Shown piece after piece: positions 35,549 through 43,265 of a stretch of 48,642 nucleotides of DNA. Each line of letters opens with the position of its first letter. Position 1 is the first letter of the stretch. A model generated the notes under the pieces. That model worked only from the letters and a program-made list of their open reading frames with translations, made no database searches and had not been told where the DNA came from. The stretch spans positions 1 to 48,642 of the forward strand of contig NZ_POTC01000023.1 of assembly GCF_002906255.1 (NCBI RefSeq), written 5' to 3'. Source of the stretch: Novacetimonas maltaceti. GTDB lineage: Bacteria > Pseudomonadota > Alphaproteobacteria > Acetobacterales > Acetobacteraceae. The position numbers and the translations under genes were made by a program.

Positions 35549-36187
35549 ATGACCCTTCATTCATGGTGGCTGTTTTCCGTCGCCGTCTTCCTTCTGTGCG
35601 CCATTCCCGGCCCCAACATGCTGCATGTGCTGACACGCAGCGTCCATTTCGGGGTGCGGCGCACCACCGCGACCATGGCGGGATGCCTGCTCGCGCTGCT
35701 CGTCGCACTCGGCGCTTCCGCCGCGGGGCTCAGCGCGGCCCTCGCCGCGTCGCCAAGGCTGTTTGGCGTCCTGCGCGTGGCGGGTGCGTGCTACCTCGTC
35801 TTCCTCGGCATCAGGGCATGGCGCGCCGACGCTGGCGATGCGCCGCCGCAGGGCGATGGCGAGGCCGCACCCGATCCCGCCGGCACGACGCCATTCGCGC
35901 TGTTCCGCGGCGGGTTCCTCGTGGCGATCAGCAACCCGAAGCTCCTGCTGTTCGCGGCTGCGTTCTTCCCGCAGTTCATCAACCCCGCCGCCGCGAAACT
36001 GCCGCAGTTTTCCATCCTCGTCGCGACCTTCGCCACGATCGAGACGGGGTGGTACATGGTCTATGCGCTGGGGGGCCGCAAGATGGCGGCCTATCTGGAA
36101 CGCCCGGCACTCAAGCGGGCGTTCAACCGGGTGACCGGGGGCATCTTCATCGGCTTCGGCGCGATCCTGCTGCGCGCACGCGCCTGA
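35549..36187 (+). CDS. LysE/RhtB-family amino-acid exporter
   Basis: Inner-membrane efflux proteins of this family export amino acids or small metabolites such as homoserine, threonine and lysine. The 212-residue protein has about six hydrophobic segments, the N-terminal family signature AIPGPNMLHVLTRSVHFGVR, and the mid-protein FRGGFLVAISNPKLLLFAAAFFPQFI. A short hydrophilic loop (about 100-115) separates the halves. The start at 35549 has AGGA about 8 nt upstream; the in-frame ATG at 35510 adds residues overlapping the terminator region. Substrate unknown. It follows sodB after the terminator and converges on yajC. Confidence 0.9.
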   Translation: MTLHSWWLFSVAVFLLCAIPGPNMLHVLTRSVHFGVRRTTATMAGCLLALLVALGASAAGLSAALAASPRLFGVLRVAGACYLVFLGIRAWRADAGDAPPQGDGEAAPDPAGTTPFALFRGGFLVAISNPKLLLFAAAFFPQFINPAAAKLPQFSILVATFATIETGWYMVYALGGRKMAAYLERPALKRAFNRVTGGIFIGFGAILLRARA

Positions 36188-36219
36188 CCTTCCCTGCCCC
36201 GGCCCGGTGTGGCGTGGCC

Positions 36220-36600
36220 TCAGCCCTTCTTGGGCGGGGTCACGTCATTGGCGGGGACGGCAACACTGGTGATGACGGTGCTGATGGTGTCACGCAGCAC
36301 GGTGACGCGCACGTTGGGGGCGATTTCGACCTCGACCTCGTTCGACCCGTCGCTGACCTTCTGGACCACGGCGACGATCCCGCCGGCCGTCAGAACCCGG
36401 TCGCCCCGGCGCAGGGCGGCCAGCTGGCTGCGCAACTGCTTCTGCTTGACCTGCTGCGGGCGGATCAGCAGGAAATAGAAAATCCCGAACATCGCCACAT
36501 AAGGCAGGATGGACATCAGCCCCTCGGCGCTGAAACCACCGCCCCCTGCCGACTGTGCATAGGCTGGGGTGGTCAGGAAATTGTCAAAAAGAGAGCGCAT
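36220..36600 (-). CDS. yajC: Preprotein translocase subunit YajC
   Basis: YajC is the small single-span accessory of SecDF-YajC. The 126-residue protein has a Gly-rich N-terminus, one membrane helix (about residues 30-49, YVAMFGIFYFLLIRPQQ) followed by the conserved basic KQKQL, and a cytoplasmic domain with RRGDRVLTAGGIVAVVQKV. Length is typical (about 110). secD, usually downstream, is not present here. A candidate promoter lies upstream at 36655-36682. Confidence 0.94.
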   Translation of the reverse strand: MRSLFDNFLTTPAYAQSAGGGGFSAEGLMSILPYVAMFGIFYFLLIRPQQVKQKQLRSQLAALRRGDRVLTAGGIVAVVQKVSDGSNEVEVEIAPNVRVTVLRDTISTVITSVAVPANDVTPPKKG

Positions 36601-36654
36601 GGGCAGCTTTCCGGCATGATACAGGTTGGAACGGGTTGCAGGGTTGCGATGCGG

Positions 36655-36682
36655 ACCATAGTTTTCGCCTGTTTCCCGTCAA
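36655..36682 (-). promoter_or_regulatory. Candidate yajC promoter with flanking inverted repeat
   Basis: On the minus strand TTGACG (36677-36682), a 16-nt spacer, TATGGT (36655-36660), about 55 bp before yajC. The -10 is part of GGACCATA (36653-36660), which is repeated inverted as TATGGTCC at 36703-36710. That could be an operator shared with the divergent DUF815 gene. Confidence 0.45.
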
Positions 36683-36772
36683 GGCGTCACTTCGCCATTG
36701 CATATGGTCCGACGCGCTCCGGATACCAGTCAGCATACGCTGTCGCCTCTTGTCCAAGACCCAGGATCGACG

Positions 36773-37645
36773 ATGGATTCCAACCTGCTCCCCCTCCTTG
36801 AACGCATTGCCTCCGCGCTGGAACGCCTCTCCCCGCCCGCGCCCAGCCTTGGCGGCCTTGAAACGGCGGATGCCTTCATCTGGCATCCCTCCCTTGGGCG
36901 GCTGTCACCCGTGGCGCATGTGGCGCATGTCGAGATCGGCCTGCTGCGCGGGGTGGAACGCCAGCGCAACATGCTTTTGGAAAACACGCTGCATTTCGCC
37001 CGTGGCCTGCCCGCCAACAACGCCATGCTGTGGGGTGCGCGCGGCATGGGCAAGTCGTCGCTGGTCAAGGCGGCGCACGCGCAGGCCAACCTGGTGGACG
37101 GCAGGCCCGCCCCCGCCGGCAAGGGCCGCGTGGCGCTGGTGGAAATCCAGCGCGAGGACCTGTCCACCCTTCCCGAACTGCTCGCCCTGCTGCGGGAGAG
37201 TTCGCGGCGCTTCATCGTCTTCTGCGACGACCTGTCGTTCGAGCGCGAGGACGCGGATTACAAGGCGCTGAAATCCGTGCTGGATGGCGGGATCGCGGGC
37301 CGTCCGGCCAACGTCCTGTTCTATGCCACGTCGAACCGCCGCCACCTGATGCCGCGCGAGATGATCGAGAACGAAAGCTCGACCGCGATCAACACCGCCG
37401 AGGCGACGGAGGAGAAGGTCTCCCTCTCCGACCGGTTCGGGCTGTGGATCGGCTTTCACAACTGCGCGCAGGACACGTTCATGGACATGGTGCGCGGCTA
37501 TGCCCGCGAACGTCACCTGCCGATCGACGATGCGGACCTGGTGCGCCGGGCCAACGCATGGTCGCTGGCGCGCGGCGGGCGTTCGGGCCGTGTCGCGTTC
37601 CAGTTCATCGAGGACCTGACGGCGGAACTTTCCGCGCAAGGATGA
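36773..37645 (+). CDS. DUF815 family AAA-type ATPase
   Basis: A conserved but uncharacterised P-loop ATPase family. The 290-residue protein has Walker A GARGMGKSS (about 88-96), Walker B FIVFCDDLSF, and the conserved ATSNRRHL with MPREMIENE. The C-terminal helical lid follows (LSDRFGLWIGFHNC, MVRGYA, ARGGRSGRVAFQFIEDL). The ATG at 36773 gives the short leucine-rich N-terminus of the family; the ATG at 36698 would add 25 residues. It is divergent from yajC with a 172-bp gap, and it is probably monocistronic. Cellular role not established. Confidence 0.9.
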   Translation: MDSNLLPLLERIASALERLSPPAPSLGGLETADAFIWHPSLGRLSPVAHVAHVEIGLLRGVERQRNMLLENTLHFARGLPANNAMLWGARGMGKSSLVKAAHAQANLVDGRPAPAGKGRVALVEIQREDLSTLPELLALLRESSRRFIVFCDDLSFEREDADYKALKSVLDGGIAGRPANVLFYATSNRRHLMPREMIENESSTAINTAEATEEKVSLSDRFGLWIGFHNCAQDTFMDMVRGYARERHLPIDDADLVRRANAWSLARGGRSGRVAFQFIEDLTAELSAQG

Positions 37646-37814
37646 TCCAGCACAAGGACGACCGCGCGCCCGGCCGCCATCATGGCGTGGGCGTGTGACC
37701 GTCCCGGCCGCGCATCACGGCGCGGCATGCGCGCCCGCATCACGACGCAGGAGGGCAGATGACAAAGTGTGGGCAGGGGGAACCATTTATGCTTCCCGTG
37801 AAAAACATCCTTAT

Positions 37815-37836
37815 ATACCGTAGTGGGTATTATACC
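37815..37836. promoter_or_regulatory. Interlocked palindromes upstream of the Rieske gene
   Basis: ATACC (37815-37819), GTAGTG, GGTAT (37826-37830), T, ATACC (37832-37836): the middle half-site can pair as a palindrome with either neighbour. TATACC occurs twice and could serve as a -10 box. It looks like an operator with three half-sites, about 85 bp before the Rieske start. Confidence 0.4.
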
Positions 37837-37921
37837 TGACCGCACAGATGACAGACCCAACGCCACCCGGGATTCCTGGCATGTCCGATTGCCACGGCCA
37901 TCTTCAAAATCAAGAGAGACA

Positions 37922-39031
37922 ATGGACAAACTGCTATCGTCAGACAGCATGCCGCCCCTGACCACAGGCCGACGCGACCTGCGTCGCATCCATGCGCATC
38001 CTGACAACTGGTACCCCGTTGCATGGTCGCGCGAACTGCGCCCGGGCAAGACAATCGGAACACGTTACGCCGGCCTGCCCATTGCGCTGGTGCGCCCGCG
38101 CGAAGGCGGTTCGGTCTTTGCGCTGGAGGATCGCTGCGCCCACCGTCAGGTGCCGCTGAGCAAGGGGACCGTCAAGGGAGACTCGGTGCAATGCTGCTAT
38201 CACGGCTGGGCCTATGGCCGGTCGGGCCGCTGCATCGACGTGCCCTACCTTGGCAAGGGGAAGCTGCCCAACGGCGTGCGGACCTATCCCTGCCGGGAGC
38301 AGGACGGGCTGATCTTCATCTTCCCCGGCGACCCGGACAAGGCGCAGGCCCAGGCGCTGCCGCATCTGGCGCAGGTGGCCAACCCCGCCTACAAGACGCG
38401 CCGCTTTGGCCGCACCATCAAGTGCCATTACAGCTTCATGCATGAAAACCTGATGGATATGAACCACCAGTTCATGCACATGAAGCAGATGGGCGAGATG
38501 AAGCCGCGCTTCCTGGGGCAGGAACGCACGCCCAACATGGTGGAGGCGCGCTACAGCTTTGCCCGCACCGGGGGGAAGCAGCCGATCGGGGAGGCCCTGA
38601 TCTTCGGGCAGAAGCGCGACAACAGCGAAAAATTCGCCCATCGCGACGTCATGACGATCCGCACCGTCTATCCCCACCAGACACTGTCGATTCGTACCGG
38701 CGACAACGACCCGGTCATGGACCTGTGGATTTCCTATGTCCCCCAGGATGCGGCGCAGCTGACGAACCGCACCTTCGGCCTGCTGTCGATCAAGCGCCCG
38801 GGAATCCCCGGCCTGCTCGACCTTGCGTGGCCGTTCCTGACCGCCTTTACCGAACGCATCTTCCGCGAGGACCGCGAGATCGTGGAGATGGAGCAGGAAG
38901 CGTGGAATGAACAGGGCGGCGACCGCAACCAGGAGATCTTCCCCGTGATCTGCAACCTGCGTGAACTGCTGGCCGAATGCGGGCTGCCGGCCCAGGACGA
39001 CACCCCCGCCGCGCCACAGACCCGCACATGA
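37922..39031 (+). CDS. Rieske non-haem iron oxygenase, alpha-subunit-like
   Basis: Rieske oxygenases use a [2Fe-2S] centre and a mononuclear iron to hydroxylate or demethylate organic substrates. The 369-residue protein has an N-terminal Rieske domain with Cys72, His74, Cys91 and His94 (CAH and CCYHGW) and a C-terminal catalytic domain. The iron motif reads [12 protein letters not shown] (175-186), with two His separated by three residues rather than the more usual four. It starts at 37922 after AGAGAGACA. No ferredoxin or reductase partner gene is adjacent, so electrons must come from elsewhere. Its stop overlaps the GNAT-Nudix gene by 4 bp (ATGA). Substrate unknown. Confidence 0.9.
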   Translation: MDKLLSSDSMPPLTTGRRDLRRIHAHPDNWYPVAWSRELRPGKTIGTRYAGLPIALVRPREGGSVFALEDRCAHRQVPLSKGTVKGDSVQCCYHGWAYGRSGRCIDVPYLGKGKLPNGVRTYPCREQDGLIFIFPGDPDKAQAQALPHLAQVANPAYKTRRFGRTIKCHYSFMHENLMDMNHQFMHMKQMGEMKPRFLGQERTPNMVEARYSFARTGGKQPIGEALIFGQKRDNSEKFAHRDVMTIRTVYPHQTLSIRTGDNDPVMDLWISYVPQDAAQLTNRTFGLLSIKRPGIPGLLDLAWPFLTAFTERIFREDREIVEMEQEAWNEQGGDRNQEIFPVICNLRELLAECGLPAQDDTPAAPQTRT

Positions 39032-40041
39032 CGGTGGAGGGACAGTCACGGTTTGCGGGAACCGCGCTGGAGGCAGGTGACTACCTCCTGCGCGAGGTGC
39101 GGGCCACCGACGCGCCGGTCATGCATCGCCTGATCAATGACTGGAGCGTGGTGCGCATGCTCAGCCGTGTGCCGTTCCCCTACCCGCGTGCCCTGACCGA
39201 TGAATGGATCGCCTCCACCATCGCGCAGTCGCGCAGTCGCGATGCCTACCACTTTGCCATTACCTGCCCGAAAGCGGCGAACCCGGACGAACTGATCGGC
39301 TGCATCGGGCTGCGGATCGACCATGCCAGCCGTTCGGGCACGCTGGGATACTGGGTGGCGCGCACGCACTGGAACCGCAAGGTGGCCTCCACCACGGCGG
39401 GACGCCTGGCGCGCTGGGCCATGGCCAACCTGCCGATCGAACGGCTGACGGCGTCGGCCGCGCATGACAACCACCCCTCCATCGCCGTGCTGCGCCGCAT
39501 CGGCTTTCGCGAGGTGGGGACGGGACATCAGGAATTCGTCTCCCGCGGGGGGGAATATCCCGTCCTGTGCTTTGAGGCGCGGCATGCTGACCTGTCGGGC
39601 ACTGGTGCCGCCACCGGGGAAGATGACGGCCTGCCACGCCAGAAGAAGAGCGTGCTGGTTGCGGCCGTCGCGCTGATCGACATGGATGGGCGCATCCTTC
39701 TGGCCCGGCGGCCGGAGGGGAAATCCATGGCCGGGCTGTGGGAATTCCCCGGCGGCAAGGTCGAGCCGGGGGAAACGCCGGAGGCCGCGCTGATCCGCGA
39801 ACTCGATGAGGAGCTTGGCATCGATGTCGCGCGCTCATGCCTGGCGCCGTTTACCTTCGTATCCCACGATTACGGGCATTTCCACCTGCTGATGCCGCTT
39901 TACGTCTGCCACCGGTGGAAAAACACCCCCACCCCACGGGAGGGGCAGACACTGGCATGGGTCGCGACAAACCGCCTGCATGAATATGCCATGCCCGACG
40001 CGGACAAGCCGCTGGTGCCGCTGCTGCGCGACCTGATCTGA
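39028..40041 (+). CDS. Fusion protein: GNAT acetyltransferase plus Nudix (MutT-like) hydrolase
   Basis: A 337-residue single chain with two domains. Residues about 20-185 form a GNAT N-acetyltransferase of the RimJ/RimL type ([66 protein letters not shown]). A linker (186-206) leads to a Nudix domain (207-337) with the complete Nudix box [22 protein letters not shown] (242-263) and flanking GLWEFPGG, close to MutT, which removes oxidised dGTP. The start at 39028 overlaps the Rieske stop (ATGA), implying coupled translation. Acetylation and nucleotide substrates are unknown. The gene converges on the SMP-30 gene with repeat copy C between. Confidence 0.9.
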   Translation: MTVEGQSRFAGTALEAGDYLLREVRATDAPVMHRLINDWSVVRMLSRVPFPYPRALTDEWIASTIAQSRSRDAYHFAITCPKAANPDELIGCIGLRIDHASRSGTLGYWVARTHWNRKVASTTAGRLARWAMANLPIERLTASAAHDNHPSIAVLRRIGFREVGTGHQEFVSRGGEYPVLCFEARHADLSGTGAATGEDDGLPRQKKSVLVAAVALIDMDGRILLARRPEGKSMAGLWEFPGGKVEPGETPEAALIRELDEELGIDVARSCLAPFTFVSHDYGHFHLLMPLYVCHRWKNTPTPREGQTLAWVATNRLHEYAMPDADKPLVPLLRDLI

Positions 40042-40058
40042 AGAGCGGGGCGGAAGGA

Positions 40059-40143
40059 CAAAAGTTTCTGGTGAAGCTTTTTCTCCAAAAGCTTCGAAAG
40101 ACACCGCCTTTTCCGATCAAAAGGCGGCGCCCAAAAACTTTTA
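40059..40143 (+). repeat. Three-way-junction intergenic repeat, copy C
   Basis: Outer stem CAAAAGTTTCTGGTG (40059-40073) with 40130-40142. Hairpin 1 is GAAGCTTTT/AAAAGCTTC (40073-40095) and hairpin 2 is CCGCCTTTT/AAAAGGCGG (40104-40127). Same order as copy B. Its right end overlaps the stop codon of the convergent SMP-30 gene (TAA, plus-strand TTA at 40141-40143). Confidence 0.85.
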
Positions 40144-41076
40144 TCTGCTTTCCCCGCCCGGGGCATGCAGTTCCCTGCCAAGTTCGCGCATCCCGCTGGC
40201 CGGGAATGTTGCCTGCGGCTGTCCGGGGACATCCACGCGGAACGTGAACAGGCCGCCCGTCTGGGGCTGCGCGGCCAGCACGTCCCCGTCCAGCCCCTTG
40301 CGCGCCGTCGTGACGAACACGGTGCGATAATCTTCGCCGCCAAAGGCGACCTTGGTCACATTGCGCGCGGGCATCATGACAGGGGCCAGCCGTTGGCCAT
40401 CGGGGGTGAAACGCTCGATCCGGCCACCGCCCCAGACCCCGACCCACAGACAGCCCGCGCTGTCGACAACCACGCCATCGGGATACCCGTCCGACAGGCG
40501 GGCGAAGACGCGCCGATTTGCCAGGGCACCGCTGTCGGACACGTCGAAGGCGTAAATGGACTGCCGGTGCGAATCGTTGTGATACAGCGTCCGCCCGTCG
40601 GGGGAGAGCGCGGGACCGTTGGTCACCACATATCCTTCGTCCTGACGCACGATGCGCAGGGTCCCATCGCCTTCGCGCGTCACGCAGTACAGCGCGCCCG
40701 AAGGCGTGGCCTCCCCATCATCCATGGTGCCGAACCACAGGCGCCCGCGCGGGTCCACATACCCGTCATTGATCCGGTTCCCCGGCCTGTCCGGCTCCAC
40801 AACCGCCTGCACGCTGAACTTCCCGCCTTCGGGATCGAACGCATGCAGCCCATCCTGCAGGCCGCACATGAAGGTGCCGTCAGCCACCGGCACAAGGAAA
40901 CCGGGACGGCGGGGCGCTTTCCATGACATGGTGGCCTGCGTGGCGGGAGTGTAGCGATGGATGGCCGAACCGACGATATCCACGAAATAGAGCGCCTGTT
41001 CCGCCGCCACCCAGACCGGGCCTTCGCCAAGCTGCGCCTTGAGGTCCCATATGCAGTGCGGTGTCATCGTATCCAT
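40141..41076 (-). CDS. SMP-30/gluconolactonase family protein
   Basis: Six-bladed beta-propeller lactonases of this family hydrolyse sugar lactones (such as gluconolactone), which suits an organism that oxidises sugars at the membrane. The 311-residue protein has the metal Glu18 in LGEGPVW, NRINDGYVDPRGRLWFGTMDD, VTNGPALSPDGRTLYHND and DGYPDGVVVDSAGCLWVGVWGGG, giving the expected Glu/Asn/Asp metal ligands. There is no signal peptide, so it is probably cytoplasmic. The start at 41076 is preferred over the longer frame to 41145. Its last codons run into repeat copy C. Confidence 0.9.
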   Translation of the reverse strand: MDTMTPHCIWDLKAQLGEGPVWVAAEQALYFVDIVGSAIHRYTPATQATMSWKAPRRPGFLVPVADGTFMCGLQDGLHAFDPEGGKFSVQAVVEPDRPGNRINDGYVDPRGRLWFGTMDDGEATPSGALYCVTREGDGTLRIVRQDEGYVVTNGPALSPDGRTLYHNDSHRQSIYAFDVSDSGALANRRVFARLSDGYPDGVVVDSAGCLWVGVWGGGRIERFTPDGQRLAPVMMPARNVTKVAFGGEDYRTVFVTTARKGLDGDVLAAQPQTGGLFTFRVDVPGQPQATFPASGMRELGRELHAPGGESR

Positions 41077-41257
41077 GCTGCTTCCTTTGCGGATGTGTCG
41101 GATGGGCGGGAGTCTATCGCAAAAGGCCCTGGCGCGCGCGTCCACCTTTCACGGCGGACAATGCAGGCACGCCGCCCCGGCCAAGACTTTTGGCGCGATC
41201 TCCTGTAGCCTGCGCGCCTATTGATCCTTTCGCTTTCAACCCGATGGATGAGACGCC

Positions 41258-42019
41258 ATGAACCCGACCGCCTGTATCCTGGTTATCGGTAACGAAATCC
41301 TGTCCGGCCGGACGCAGGACGTGAACGTGCAGTATATCGCCCGCCGCCTGACCGAAATCGGCATCAGCCTGCGCGAAGTGCGGATCATTCCCGACATCCG
41401 CCCCGTGATTGTCAATGTCGTGACCGAAGCGCGCGCGGCCTATGACCATGTCTTTACCACGGGTGGCATCGGCCCGACACATGACGACATCACCTCCTCC
41501 TGCGTGGCGGAGGCATTCGGCGTGCCATGGGCGCCCCATCCCGAGACATTCGCCCTGCTGGAAAAACACTTCGCGCCGGGTGAATTCAATGCGGCGCGCC
41601 AGCGCATGGCGACGCTGCCGGTGGGCGCAACCCCCATCCGCAACCCCGTCTCCATCGCGCCGGGCTTCACCATGGGCAACGTGCATGTCATGGCGGGCGT
41701 GCCCCGGATCATGCGCGCCATGTTCGAGGAGATTGCCCCCACCCTGCGCCATGGCACACCGGTCACATCACGCAGTTGGCACGCATTCGGCCTGTATGAA
41801 GGGGCACTGGCGGCAAAGCTGGAAAACATCCAGACGGCCCATCCCGATATCGATATCGGCTCCTACCCTTTCCACGACAGCGACGGTCGCGGCGGCGTGG
41901 CGCTGGTGTGCAAGGGACTGGATGCGGACGAAGTCACGCAGGTCGCTGACAAGATCGCGGCCATGATCCGGGAGATGGGCTTCACGCCGCTGGAGGGCGA
42001 GCCAGCACACAAGGTGTAA
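41258..42019 (+). CDS. CinA N-terminal/MoaB-like domain protein
   Basis: The domain is related to molybdopterin-binding MoaB/MogA and to the N-terminal half of CinA. The 253-residue protein shows ILVIGNEILSGRTQDVNVQYIARRLTEIGISLREVRIIPD, the signature TTGGIGPTHDDITSSCVAEAFG, and a C-terminal part typical of CinA-N (VMAGVPRIMRAMFEEI, GSYPFHD). The C-terminal NMN-amidase (PncC) domain of full CinA is absent, so it is not a complete competence/damage-inducible protein. Related proteins may have pyrophosphatase activity on nucleotides. GATGAGA precedes the ATG. It converges on accA across the hairpin array. Confidence 0.9.
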   Translation: MNPTACILVIGNEILSGRTQDVNVQYIARRLTEIGISLREVRIIPDIRPVIVNVVTEARAAYDHVFTTGGIGPTHDDITSSCVAEAFGVPWAPHPETFALLEKHFAPGEFNAARQRMATLPVGATPIRNPVSIAPGFTMGNVHVMAGVPRIMRAMFEEIAPTLRHGTPVTSRSWHAFGLYEGALAAKLENIQTAHPDIDIGSYPFHDSDGRGGVALVCKGLDADEVTQVADKIAAMIREMGFTPLEGEPAHKV

Positions 42020-42056
42020 TCGCCCCGGACACTGACCTGTTGAAAAGTAACGGTTC

Positions 42057-42173
42057 CCAAAGGGGAATACCCTTTGGTGGGGTTTCAGGGGCAAAGCCCC
42101 TGAACATGCAGCATTACCACATGCATGTAATACCCGGGCGCTGCCCGGACCCGGCAGGGATCACGATCCCTGC
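42057..42173. repeat. Array of five consecutive hairpins between convergent genes
   Basis: Five inverted repeats follow one another: CCAAAGGG/CCCTTTGG (42057-42077), TTCAGGGGC/GCCCCTGAA (42084-42104), CATGCA/TGCATG (42105-42127), CCGGGC/GCCCGG (42134-42148) and GCAGGGATC/GATCCCTGC (42154-42173). GGTTCCC occurs on both sides (42052-42058 and 42197-42203) as a direct repeat. It lies between the cinA-like stop (42019) and the accA stop (42222). Confidence 0.8.
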
Positions 42174-42221
42174 ACCCTGATTTATCAAAAAATCATGGTT
42201 CCCGAAATTGGATGGGCGATC

Positions 42222-43178
42222 TCAGGCGATCCTGTCCCGCCCCATGGCGAGGAATTTTTCCCGCCGCTGCGCCTTGAGCAGCGCCGCATCCTTCTTCAGC
42301 AGTCCGGGGAGTTCCGCGGCAATCGCATCCCCCACCGCGCGGATCGTCGCCTTGGGGTCTCGCTGCGCGCCACCCAGCGGTTCGGGAATGATCCGGTCGA
42401 TCAGTTCGAGTTGCAGCAGGTCCTGCGCCGTCAGCTTCAGCGCACCGGCCGCCGTGCTGGCCTGCTTGGGGTCGCGCCACAGGATCGAGGCACAGGCCTC
42501 GGGCGAGATGACGGAATAGATCGCATGTTCCAGCATCATGACCCGGTCGCCCGCGCCAAGCGCGATGGCCCCGCCGGAGCCACCTTCGCCGATGACGGTC
42601 GCGATGACCGGAACCGGCGCGGACAGGCAGGTATCAATGGACCGCGCGATGGCTTCGGCCTGTCCGCGTGCCTCCGCATCGATGCCGGGCCATGCGCCGG
42701 ATGTGTCGATGAAGGTCAGGACCGGCAGGCCGAACTGCCCCGCCAGCTTCACCAGGCGCTGCGCCTTGCGATAGCCTTCGGGACGCGCCATGCCGAAATT
42801 GTGCTGCAGGCGGGTTTCGATCTCCGCCCCGCGCTCCGTGCCGATGACGACAACGGGTTGGTTGCCGAAACGGCCCAGCCCGCCAATGATGGCCTTGTCC
42901 TCCCCGAACAGGCGATCACCTGCAAGCGGCGTGAACTCGGTAATCAGCCCGGCGATGTAATCCACCGTGTGCGGACGCTGCGCATGGCGGGCGACCTGCA
43001 CCTTCTGCCATGGCGTCAGCTTGGCGTAGGCCGCGCGCAGTTCGCGGTCGGCCTTTTCCGTCAGGCGTGCGATCTCGTCGGCGATGTTAATGCCGTCGGG
43101 ACCGGACATCTTGCGAAGTTCGTCAATCTTGTTTTCAAGCTCGGCGACGGGCTTTTCGAAATCTAGAAACTGGCGCAT
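42222..43178 (-). CDS. accA: Acetyl-CoA carboxylase carboxyltransferase subunit alpha
   Basis: AccA, with AccD, transfers the carboxyl group from biotin carrier protein to acetyl-CoA, the first step of fatty acid synthesis. The 318-residue protein has the N-terminal FLDFEKPVAELENKIDEL, PHTVDYI, LTFIDTSGAWPGIDAEARGQAEAIA, IATVIGEGGSGGAIALG and the C-terminal IIPEPLGGAQRDP, all canonical. Length matches E. coli (319). It follows xerD on the same strand after 87 bp. Confidence 0.97.
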   Translation of the reverse strand: MRQFLDFEKPVAELENKIDELRKMSGPDGINIADEIARLTEKADRELRAAYAKLTPWQKVQVARHAQRPHTVDYIAGLITEFTPLAGDRLFGEDKAIIGGLGRFGNQPVVVIGTERGAEIETRLQHNFGMARPEGYRKAQRLVKLAGQFGLPVLTFIDTSGAWPGIDAEARGQAEAIARSIDTCLSAPVPVIATVIGEGGSGGAIALGAGDRVMMLEHAIYSVISPEACASILWRDPKQASTAAGALKLTAQDLLQLELIDRIIPEPLGGAQRDPKATIRAVGDAIAAELPGLLKKDAALLKAQRREKFLAMGRDRIA

Positions 43179-43265
43179 GGCCTGCCGATAGCACAGGCCG
43201 GGGCGCAGCCAAACAGATTCTGCACCGATGGTGGCGCGTTTTTCCCGACCCCGGCCTTTTTACCC

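Noticed and set aside
37922-40041. A complete new catabolic operon around the Rieske oxygenase
   Set aside because: Only two genes are coupled; no electron-transfer partners, transporter or further enzymes are adjacent, so a pathway claim is not supported.
42057-42173. CRISPR-like array
   Set aside because: The five units are different inverted repeats, not identical direct repeats with unique spacers, and no cas genes are present.
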